This document shows positions 1 to 6,288 of a DNA stretch of 6,288 nucleotides, piece by piece. How positions within the stretch are numbered: position 1 is the first letter of the stretch; the number at the start of each line of letters is the position of its first letter. The notes under the pieces are model-generated. The model worked only from the letters and a program-made list of their open reading frames with translations. It was not told the origin of the DNA and made no database searches. The position numbers and the translations under genes were made by a program. The stretch is from Candidatus Delongbacteria bacterium (lineage in GTDB: Bacteria; UBA4055). Location of the stretch: assembly GCA_022013635.1 (NCBI GenBank), contig JAKLPX010000183.1:1-6288 (forward strand), read 5' to 3'.

Positions 1-29
1 ATATTTTCACTCGTTGCCATTTTTAACAT
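1..29 (-). CDS. Possible start of a further minus-strand gene (fragment)
   Basis: After the terminator, the minus strand shows GGTGA followed 7 bases later by ATG (29-27) and an open frame to the window edge reading MLKMATSEN. Nine codons are too few to recognise a product or to be sure it is coding. I see no convincing -35/-10 pair between the terminator and this ATG. It could equally be non-coding spacer. Confidence 0.2.
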
Positions 30-58
30 AAATTTTTCACCAAGATAAATTTAATATT

Positions 59-96
59 GAATAATAATAAAAAACCGCTGAATTTACAACGGTTTT
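59..96 (-). terminator. Rho-independent terminator of the efflux operon
   Basis: On the minus strand a 10-base-pair stem (arms at 96-87 and 80-71) closes a 6-base loop (86-81). The stem has four A-T pairs, a CCG/CGG core, one G-U wobble, then T-A and G-C. The T-rich run TTTTTTATTATTAT includes the end of the 3' arm and continues to about 60. It lies 14 bases after the adaptor stop. The G-U pair forms only in the minus-strand RNA; on the plus strand it becomes a C-A mismatch and the tail is weaker, so the terminator mainly serves this operon. Confidence 0.9.
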
Positions 97-110
97 CTTA
101 TCATGATCTT

Positions 111-1157
111 TTAATTCACTATAGAAATTTTTGTGCCGTCCTGTAGCAATGACCGGCCTTCGGAGATTAGTTTGTCACCTACTGAAAGTCCTGCTTTGAT
201 CTGAATTATATTTCCGATACTTTTTCCGCGCGTAATTTCTCTTTTTAATGCCAATCCGTTATCAACAAGATAAACGAAGTCTTTTCCGCCTTCTGAAAAG
301 TATGCGTCTCTCGGGATCGCGATCGCGCCTGATTCTCTGAAAACAGGTGTCTGAACATAAACGAATGTTCCCGGCATTAACTCGTCAGATTCGTTGTCAG
401 CCAGAATTTCTACGGAGAATCCTCTTGCCTCAGGATTGGATGACATGGATATCTTATTTATGATGCCTTTGAAATCTCTGTCTTTTAAACCATCCCATCT
501 GATCATAACTTCCTGACCTTTTTTATAATTGGCTATCTTTTCTTCTTCTATGAAGATCGAAGTTTTCAGCTTATTTGTTTTAACTATTTTGCAGAAAGGC
601 AGTTTCGGGTCGTTCATATCTCCCTCGTTAAAATAAATATCTACGACTACGCCTGATGTAGGAGAAATAACCTTTATCAGCTGTTTCGTTGCATTGAAAT
701 TTTCTTTTGCGATCTTGTATTGAGCTTCGATCTCGTCTAACTGCTGCTGAGATATGCCGCCGGATTCATAGACTCTTTTCACTCTTTCATAAGTTTTTTC
801 AACAGTTTCATATCCGATCTTGGCCTGATTGTAATTTGCACCAGGATTATTTGTCGGAAATTCGGCCAGAACATCATCTTTTTTTACAACATCGCCGATC
901 GCGACATTGACTTTTGAAAAATTATCGCCCAAAAGCCCGAAAGCTGAAATTTCTTCAAATCCCGATAAAGTTCCTGAGTATTCATCCCATTGAACAAGAT
1001 CCTGTTTCACGATGTTGTGAACACGAACAGGCACTCCGTTCTTCATTTGAAGAGCTTCGATCGAAGTATCTTCTTTTGCGGCGGCTTCTTCCTTTGTGCA
1101 GCTTGTAAGTATGAGAAGAAGCAGACTGAGTGTTGTAATGAAATATTTTCTTTTCAT
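111..1157 (-). CDS. RND periplasmic adaptor (membrane fusion protein, HlyD/AcrA-like), lipoprotein
   Basis: Adaptor that links the RND permease to the TolC-type channel in the periplasm, 348 residues, at the short end of the family. Residues 1-20 form a lipoprotein signal ending in the lipobox LTSC, so Cys20 should be lipidated; a charged, Ala-rich linker follows (21-32). The lipoyl-like halves lie at about 66-101 (VNVAIGDVVKKDDVLAEF, 83-100) and 161-195 (VISPTSGVVVDIYFNEGD, 163-180). They flank an alpha-hairpin at about 106-160 with an RLS-like tip, R125-V129-S136, within RVKRVYESGGISQQQLDE. A beta-barrel region follows at about 198-272 (DELMPGTFVYV, 258-268), then a membrane-proximal region to the C-terminus (AIPRDAYF, 280-287; IKAGLSVGDKLISEG, 320-334). 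The start is supported by GAGGA 4 bases upstream. The gene is last in the operon, 10 bases after the channel stop, with a terminator just downstream. Confidence in family and role is high; the substrate is unknown. Confidence 0.95.
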   Translation of the reverse strand: MKRKYFITTLSLLLLILTSCTKEEAAAKEDTSIEALQMKNGVPVRVHNIVKQDLVQWDEYSGTLSGFEEISAFGLLGDNFSKVNVAIGDVVKKDDVLAEFPTNNPGANYNQAKIGYETVEKTYERVKRVYESGGISQQQLDEIEAQYKIAKENFNATKQLIKVISPTSGVVVDIYFNEGDMNDPKLPFCKIVKTNKLKTSIFIEEEKIANYKKGQEVMIRWDGLKDRDFKGIINKISMSSNPEARGFSVEILADNESDELMPGTFVYVQTPVFRESGAIAIPRDAYFSEGGKDFVYLVDNGLALKREITRGKSIGNIIQIKAGLSVGDKLISEGRSLLQDGTKISIVN

Positions 1158-1161
1158 TTTG

Positions 1162-1167
1162 TCCTCT
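1162..1167 (-). promoter_or_regulatory. Ribosome binding site for the adaptor gene
   Basis: AGAGGA follows the channel stop codon TAA directly and lies 4 bases before the adaptor ATG at 1157. The 10-base gap between the two genes is almost entirely this site, so there is no separate promoter here. Confidence 0.8.
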
Positions 1168-2595
1168 TTATTTTAAAATATTAAATTCTGTTTCGGATAT
1201 GATCCCGGTTGAAGATTCAAGGTCTATCATAGCGATAATGTAATTGTGAATAGTGCTGACCTTATTCAGCCTTGAGCTTTCAAGTGAAGTCTGCGCTCCC
1301 GTCAATTCCAGCTGAGTGCAAAGACCGTTGTCATATCTCACCTGAGTAATTTCAAGCGCCTTTTCATATTCGGCGATCTCATTGTCCCTTAATTTTAATT
1401 CTTCTTCCGCAAGCTTAAGTTTGCTTAACGCATCTTTCAATTGAAGCCTGATAAATTTCCTTGTTTTCAAAATATTCAAAGATGCTTTTTTCACTTCAAC
1501 ATTAGCCTGATCTACTTTTGCTTTGGTACCGAAGCCGTTAAATATAGGAATATTAGCCGTAATTCCGACATTAAATGCGCCTACTCCATAGTTTGTTTCA
1601 AAAGTGTCGCCGAGATCGTCATTCTGAGACTGGAACGAATAACTCGCCAGCCCGATAATATTCGGCAGGTGGTTTGAATATTCGATAGTCACATTTTCTG
1701 TAAGTAATTCTTTCTGAAACTCGAGTAATTTTAATTCGATCCTATTAGCCATGGCTTTATCAACAATATCTAAAGTATCGGGTGAAATTATTTCCTTCAG
1801 CTCGCCCGAAATATTGATCGGGTCTTCATCAGCCACACCCATATTGATCTTCAGATATTCTTTTGCAAGTTCATAATAATTATCTATTGAGATGATCTTA
1901 GGTTCAATTGATTTTACTCTTACCCTGGCTTGAATAAGATCATATTCTGAAACAAGACCTTCTTTATAAAGTTTTTCTATTTTATCAAGATTTTTATAAG
2001 CATCCGCTTTAACCAATTCCATTACCTTTTTGGATTCTTTCAACATAAGTATCTGATAAAAATTCTTCTTAATATCTATCGTCACCTTATCTTTTTCCAT
2101 CCGATAAGCGGACAGATTCATTTTCTTGAAGATCCGGGCAATTTCCAGAGCGGTTCCGATCTTACCTCCAAGCCATATAGGCTGAACGAGACTTAGTTCG
2201 GCTTTTAAAGTATTATTCTTCATTGCCTCAGTTTCAGCGTCAGGCATAGATAAGACAGGCATTTCTGAAAGGTCAGCTGTGGGGTGCAGGTCAAGTATCG
2301 TGTTATTCAGTCCCGCAATTCCGTTTGCAAAAGAAGCAAAATAATATTCCATATTGGCAATTTTTGAGGAATAAAGATTTCTCAAATATGTTAAATTAGC
2401 TTCAACTTTAGGCAGAGCCCCGCTGTATGCTTCGTTATAAATATATTCCGATTTTTCAAGCTGCTGTTTAGCTATCTTCACTGTCTCGTTGTTCTCCAAA
2501 GCAATCTGTATGGATTTATCAAGAGTATATACTTCTCCAAACAGTGAAAATGAGAATAGTATTATAAGACAAAGTACGGATTTATATTTCTTCAT
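1168..2595 (-). CDS. TolC-type outer membrane efflux channel
   Basis: Outer-membrane exit duct for the pump, 475 residues, typical for the OEP family. Residues 1-20 form a signal peptide: KK near the N-terminus, a hydrophobic core, then likely cleavage after FG. Two OEP repeats are visible. In repeat one, ALENNETVKIAKQQLE (32-47) and SGALPKVEANLTY (58-70) lead to QPIWLGGK (138-145) and, after a long helix, YKEGLVSEYDLIQAR (210-224). In repeat two, NRIELKLLEFQ (284-294) and NHLPNIIGLASY (308-319) lead to IPIFNGFGTKAKVDQA (349-364) and YDNGLCTQLELTGAQ (421-435). These are the paired beta-hairpin and coiled-helix signatures of TolC. A start three bases upstream (TTG, 2598) is in frame, but AGGGGA sits only 2 bases from it and 5 from the ATG at 2595, so the ATG is preferred. 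The gene begins inside the permease 3' end. The first extracellular loop (about 72-130) looks long compared with the second. Confidence 0.94.
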   Translation of the reverse strand: MKKYKSVLCLIILFSFSLFGEVYTLDKSIQIALENNETVKIAKQQLEKSEYIYNEAYSGALPKVEANLTYLRNLYSSKIANMEYYFASFANGIAGLNNTILDLHPTADLSEMPVLSMPDAETEAMKNNTLKAELSLVQPIWLGGKIGTALEIARIFKKMNLSAYRMEKDKVTIDIKKNFYQILMLKESKKVMELVKADAYKNLDKIEKLYKEGLVSEYDLIQARVRVKSIEPKIISIDNYYELAKEYLKINMGVADEDPINISGELKEIISPDTLDIVDKAMANRIELKLLEFQKELLTENVTIEYSNHLPNIIGLASYSFQSQNDDLGDTFETNYGVGAFNVGITANIPIFNGFGTKAKVDQANVEVKKASLNILKTRKFIRLQLKDALSKLKLAEEELKLRDNEIAEYEKALEITQVRYDNGLCTQLELTGAQTSLESSRLNKVSTIHNYIIAMIDLESSTGIISETEFNILK

Positions 2596-5500
2596 CAATA
2601 TCCCCTATATTTTTCTTTTTAGTTTGAAAGTGGTTCTTTTTGTCAAAATGTTTATCACTTACAAATGCGGCGTAGAAAGCAGGAATCACGAACATCGTCA
2701 ACACCGCCGAAACAATTAAACCGAACATAGTTACTATACCCATACCTTGTCTCATTGCCCCGCCTTCACCCATTCCGATCGCAAGAGGTATCATACCGAA
2801 AACAGATGCAAATGTCGCCATGGTTACAGCCTTCATTTTTTCCGGACAGGCATTTATGATCGCGTCAATAACAGTGTGACCTTCCCGTTTCAGCTGATTG
2901 GCATAATCAAGTATCAGGATCGCATTATTCACCACAATACCGATGAGCATTACTCCCGCCATCATGGCAAACAGGTTCATTGCAATACCTGAAATGATCA
3001 GCGACCAGATGACTCCGATTAATGATAACGGCAGTGAGATCATGATCAAAAATGACTGGCGGTAAGACTCCAGAATCCCGGCAATTAAAAGGAAGGTCAA
3101 AAGGATCGCGATGAGGGCAGCTTTTCCGAATTCTTTACCCATTTCACTCTGGATCTGAGCCATAAATCCTGTCCCGACGCCGAATCCCGGTGGTAATGTA
3201 AGATTTTTATCTATCTGATCAAGAACATAAGCGTTAATCTCTCCTGTTGTAGATTCGCCCGTAAGATCGGCCGTGACTTTATACTGTCTGGATTTGTTCT
3301 TCCTTGTGATCATTGACGGAGAAGTCGAAAATTTCAATTCCGCTAATTCCGATAATTTTATATTTCCTTTAGGTGTAAGGACTGTCAGATTGCCGATCTT
3401 ATCGAGATCATTTATTTTCGTGTCATCCATCGTAATGCGGATGTCGTACTCCACACCTTTTTCTTTGAGTTTTGATCCTATAATACCTTCAACTGATATC
3501 CTGACGACCTGAGCTATAGTGGCAACATCCGTACCGTATTCGACAAGTTTTCTTTTATCGGGAATGATCCTGACCTCAGGTTTACCCGGTCTGATATCCG
3601 AGTCCACATTCGTAGTTCCGGAAGTATTTTTTACGATTTCAAGGATCTGATATGTTAACTCACTCAGTTCTTCCTGATCGTCACCGTAAACTTCTATCCC
3701 AATAGGCGCATCACCGCCGGGTCCGTGAAAAGCGTCCTTGGCTTTGACTTTAATATTTGCATCAGGATATTCAAGCAATTCACGGCTAAGCAATGCAATA
3801 ACTTCACTCGTAGATTTCTCGAGAAATTTATCCTTGTAAAGTTTAAGAGATAAAGTTCCGAGATAACCGCCCTGCCTGTTACCGAGTCTTCCTATCTCAA
3901 TAAATACATCCTGAACTTCCTTGAACTCGAGGGCTTTTTTTCTTATATCTTCAAAGATTGCTTTGGATTTATTGATCTCAAAATATGACGGAAGTTCAAC
4001 GGAAATCTGAATCTGCCTATCATCCATCTGTGGAAAGAATTCGTTTCCCAAAGGGCTTACTTTAGCTACATAATAGAAAGTGAAAATGAGTATCGCGAAG
4101 GGAAGTATCATAGCTAAAGCACGGAAAGTTTTTACTTTAATGATCTTAGTCAGGATAGTCTTATAAATCGAAGTTAGTTTATCGAATACAGTATCAAATA
4201 ATTTTCCGAAACCGGTTTTATTTTCTTTTTTGGCTTTATATTTTCTTAAAAGTGTTGTTGACAACATCGGAGTGACCGTAAATCCGATAAGGATTGAAAA
4301 TATCATTGCAAAAACGACCATTAAGCCGAATTCTTTAAACATCTGACCGGCAAGTGAGCCCATTGTGGCAATCGGAACGAAAACAACGATATTGGTTAAA
4401 GTTGAAGCCAGAACCGCTACGGCAATTTCCATGGTTCCTTTATATGACGCTCCCGCGGAATTCTCTCCTTTTTTCATGTGCCGGATAATATTTTCAATAA
4501 TAATTACAGAATTCGTAACAAGAGTACCAACAGATACTGACAGCGCCATGAGCGTAAGAACATTCAGTGAAAATCCCGCATAATCTGCAAGCAAAAATGT
4601 TGATATTAAAGTAATGGGCATCGAAATTGCTATAATCAGTGTGATCTTAAAGCTGTGAAGGAAAAGATAAAGAACAAGAGCGGTTAAAAGTATTCCGAGA
4701 TATATTGTCGTCATCGTGTCATTAACGGAATTTCTGATAAAGATCGAATCATCTTTTACAACATCAAGGGTTGAATTTGCCGGAAGTGAAGATTTTATCG
4801 CTTCAATTTCTTTCAAAGCTCCGTCAACAACATTTACCGTATTTGCATCAGATTGTTTAAAAACGGAAAGTTTGATAACTTTATTGATCTGATCACCGTT
4901 TCCGTTATATTTGTAGTAAGAAGCATAAGAAGATTCTTTCTCAAGAGTATCTTCAATACTTGCAATATCTTTAAGGTATTTCAATCCGAATCTTGTCGGG
5001 ATCTTTATGTTTCTTATCTGATCAATATCGGTATATTCGCCATAAACTTTAACGGAATATTCCGAACCGTCTTTTGAAATATTTCCACCCGGAATATTTA
5101 AATTGTTAGTCGCTAAGAATCCTACTATTTGCAAAGGGGACAGCATATATTTTGAAAGGTTGTGATTATCCAAAACTATACTAATCTCTCTTTTCCTGCC
5201 GCCGGCTGTTTCTATCTTGGAAACACCGTTTATACGGGCAAGTTTATTTTTCAAATTGGAATCAACGAAATCGTAAGCTTCTTTCTCGGATAATGAAGTT
5301 ACGAAAACAAGTTCAAGAACGGATTGCGCGTTTGGATCGAACTTAATTATTACAGGCTGAAGCGCATCGTCCGGAAATTCATTCACAATCGCATTGATCT
5401 TATCTTTAATTTCCTGATTTGCAATATCCGTGTCCTTGTATGTGTGAAAATTACATACAGTGATGTTAACATTTTCCATAAGATAAGATTCTACATAGTT

Positions 5501-5731
5501 CAAACCGCTTATAGTTGAAACTTCATCTTCGATCTTTTTCGTAATATTAGTCTCAATTTCTTCAGGTGATGCTCCGGGGTAAACAACTTGGATGGAAATG
5601 ATTGGAATATCGACTTCAGGGATCGTATTTAGCGGCAAATTGAAGTAAGACAAAAATCCCATCATAGCGATTGCCAGTATTATTACTGTGGTTAATATCG
5701 GTCTTCTGACCGCTGTTTCGGTTAGGATCAT
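2582..5731 (-). CDS. RND efflux permease (HAE1/AcrB-like), inner-membrane pump subunit
   Basis: Inner-membrane transporter of a tripartite pump, 1049 residues, the usual length for the family. TM1 is at about 11-30, the first porter region at about 31-335, TM2-TM6 at about 341-495, TM7 at about 537-557, the second porter region at about 560-865, TM8-TM12 at about 868-1024, then a highly charged cytoplasmic tail. Family landmarks are RRPILTTVI (9-17), IPEVDIP (37-43), YPGASPEEIE (51-60), GPGGDAPIGIEVYGDD (670-685), GIVVNNAILILDYA (931-944) and FGMIPLAIG (978-986). NNAIL and the NSVIIIEN in TM4 recall the SwrC/YerP-type branch more than AcrB itself. The proton-relay positions are unusual: T406 N407 stand where AcrB has D407 D408, and N935 where it has K940. 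Substrate cannot be predicted; drugs, bile salts, lipids or surfactants are all possible. The start at 5731 has a good AGGAG and matches the family N-terminus. The gene overlaps the regulator by 4 bases and the channel gene by 14. Confidence 0.96.
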   Translation of the reverse strand: MILTETAVRRPILTTVIILAIAMMGFLSYFNLPLNTIPEVDIPIISIQVVYPGASPEEIETNITKKIEDEVSTISGLNYVESYLMENVNITVCNFHTYKDTDIANQEIKDKINAIVNEFPDDALQPVIIKFDPNAQSVLELVFVTSLSEKEAYDFVDSNLKNKLARINGVSKIETAGGRKREISIVLDNHNLSKYMLSPLQIVGFLATNNLNIPGGNISKDGSEYSVKVYGEYTDIDQIRNIKIPTRFGLKYLKDIASIEDTLEKESSYASYYKYNGNGDQINKVIKLSVFKQSDANTVNVVDGALKEIEAIKSSLPANSTLDVVKDDSIFIRNSVNDTMTTIYLGILLTALVLYLFLHSFKITLIIAISMPITLISTFLLADYAGFSLNVLTLMALSVSVGTLVTNSVIIIENIIRHMKKGENSAGASYKGTMEIAVAVLASTLTNIVVFVPIATMGSLAGQMFKEFGLMVVFAMIFSILIGFTVTPMLSTTLLRKYKAKKENKTGFGKLFDTVFDKLTSIYKTILTKIIKVKTFRALAMILPFAILIFTFYYVAKVSPLGNEFFPQMDDRQIQISVELPSYFEINKSKAIFEDIRKKALEFKEVQDVFIEIGRLGNRQGGYLGTLSLKLYKDKFLEKSTSEVIALLSRELLEYPDANIKVKAKDAFHGPGGDAPIGIEVYGDDQEELSELTYQILEIVKNTSGTTNVDSDIRPGKPEVRIIPDKRKLVEYGTDVATIAQVVRISVEGIIGSKLKEKGVEYDIRITMDDTKINDLDKIGNLTVLTPKGNIKLSELAELKFSTSPSMITRKNKSRQYKVTADLTGESTTGEINAYVLDQIDKNLTLPPGFGVGTGFMAQIQSEMGKEFGKAALIAILLTFLLIAGILESYRQSFLIMISLPLSLIGVIWSLIISGIAMNLFAMMAGVMLIGIVVNNAILILDYANQLKREGHTVIDAIINACPEKMKAVTMATFASVFGMIPLAIGMGEGGAMRQGMGIVTMFGLIVSAVLTMFVIPAFYAAFVSDKHFDKKNHFQTKKKNIGDIDEEI
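2601..2606 (-). promoter_or_regulatory. Ribosome binding site deciding the TolC-type gene start
   Basis: AGGGGA on the minus strand is 5 bases from the ATG at 2595 but only 2 bases from the alternative TTG at 2598. The spacing favours the ATG. The site lies within the last codons of the permease gene. Confidence 0.8.
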
Positions 5732-6288
5732 TTACATAACTCCTGTTTAGTGTTTGTAATACCCATATAAAAAAAGTCCATTGCAAAAGAAGTCATTTCT
5801 TCTATATTAAAACCCGATAAGGTCTTATCATTTGATTGATCAGCAATTGAATTTATAAATGAAATACCGGTTAACATAGATTCCAAAAGAAGGGCAGATT
5901 TAGGAATGTTCAGCGATTTGATAAAGGTTTTCTCTTTGATCCCTTGCTCTAAAATACTGCTTAAGACATAATATATATTTGTCTTTAATTCAATCACTTC
6001 CTTATGAGTAATGTCATTACAATCCATGTTTGATTTTATGATAATATAATTTTTAGCTTTCCTAATAAAATCCATATAACCGTTCTTTATAAATCCAAGT
6101 TTTTCTTTAGCAGAAATGTTTTTTTCAGGAAGGCTGCTGATTTTTTTGTAAAAGTTTTCTAAATGTAGTTTTATTATTTGCATCGCGATCTCTTCCTTAT
6201 CCCTAAAATATGAGTACAAGGATGCTTTGGAAAATCCGACTTTATGCGCAATATCTTCCATCTTTGCGTTCTTAAAGCCGACCTGGTC
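5728..6288 (-). CDS. TetR/AcrR-family transcriptional regulator, 5' end missing
   Basis: Probable ligand-responsive repressor of the efflux operon it leads. The visible 186 residues begin inside the DNA-binding domain: GF (residues 4-5), then MEDIAHKVGFSKASLYSYF (10-28), the helix-turn-helix of TetR proteins with its recognition helix at about 20-28, then the usual DKEEI (30-34). The rest is helical, as expected for the ligand-binding and dimerisation half, but too divergent to predict a ligand. The frame stays open to the window edge, and the ATG at 6261 is an internal Met of the HTH: starting there would delete half of the domain. About 15-25 N-terminal residues therefore lie outside the window. 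The stop TGA overlaps the permease ATG (ATGA), so the two are probably translationally coupled. GC is about 29% by hand count, well below the pump genes. The family call is secure; repression of this operon is inferred from position. Confidence 0.93.
   Translation of the reverse strand, partial: DQVGFKNAKMEDIAHKVGFSKASLYSYFRDKEEIAMQIIKLHLENFYKKISSLPEKNISAKEKLGFIKNGYMDFIRKAKNYIIIKSNMDCNDITHKEVIELKTNIYYVLSSILEQGIKEKTFIKSLNIPKSALLLESMLTGISFINSIADQSNDKTLSGFNIEEMTSFAMDFFYMGITNTKQELCK
5740..5744 (-). promoter_or_regulatory. Ribosome binding site for the RND permease
   Basis: AGGAG on the minus strand lies 8 bases before the ATG at 5731. It sits inside the last codons of the regulator gene, whose stop TGA overlaps that ATG. 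This supports the start and fits translational coupling of regulator and permease. Confidence 0.85.

Noticed and set aside
1..48. Possible 3' end of a plus-strand gene, open in frame 1 and stopping at TAA 46-48
   Set aside because: Sixteen codons with no recognisable sequence; the terminator is better suited to the minus strand, so nothing favours a convergent gene over chance.
313..326. GCGATCGC-like palindrome, resembling an HIP1 element or a regulator operator
   Set aside because: A single copy inside the adaptor coding region, where Ile-Ala-Ile-Pro codons explain it; no repeated copies were seen.
707..1184. Plus-strand open frames opposite the adaptor and channel genes
   Set aside because: No ribosome binding site or recognisable protein features; they overlap strongly supported minus-strand genes and look like antisense shadows.
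2596..2598. TTG start for the TolC-type gene
   Set aside because: The adjacent ATG at 2595 is the commoner start codon and has the better spacing to AGGGGA.
4365..5077. Plus-strand open frames opposite the permease, some hydrophobic
   Set aside because: Their composition is the antisense image of permease membrane helices; there is no supporting start signal or conserved motif.
6138..6147. T-rich run as a possible terminator or slippage site in the regulator
   Set aside because: No stem precedes it, and the reading frame continues uninterrupted through it with sensible TetR sequence on both sides.

Overview
The window holds one complete minus-strand efflux operon and the truncated regulator gene that leads it. 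Read in the direction of transcription (right to left), the order is: a TetR/AcrR-type repressor (5' end cut off by the window edge), an RND (HAE1/AcrB-like) inner-membrane permease, a TolC-type outer-membrane channel, and a lipoprotein membrane-fusion adaptor. A strong intrinsic terminator follows. Together the last three genes encode a full tripartite pump spanning inner membrane, periplasm and outer membrane. The first gene probably encodes its ligand-responsive repressor.

The genes are packed for co-expression. The regulator and permease share an ATGA overlap, the permease and channel overlap by 14 bases, and channel and adaptor are 10 bases apart with a ribosome binding site in the gap. 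There is no room for an internal promoter, so the promoter and any TetR operator should lie upstream of the regulator, outside this window. The only non-coding stretch is 1-110, which holds the terminator and possibly the first codons of another minus-strand gene.

The organism must be a diderm (Gram-negative) bacterium, since it encodes a TolC channel and a lipoprotein adaptor. Hand-sampled GC is about 39% in the pump genes and about 29% in the regulator. I cannot assign a phylum from the sequence alone.

I see no mobile element, CRISPR array, RNA gene or new multi-gene system. The observation most worth a second look is in the permease. The membrane positions that carry the proton-relay charges in AcrB (D407, D408, K940, R971, T978) read T406, N407, N935, K965 and A972 here, although the rest of the protein looks intact. 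This suggests a permease lineage with a changed or lost proton-coupling mechanism. Other points are the gene order (channel before adaptor), the AT-rich regulator, and a roughly 2.5-fold excess of GATC.
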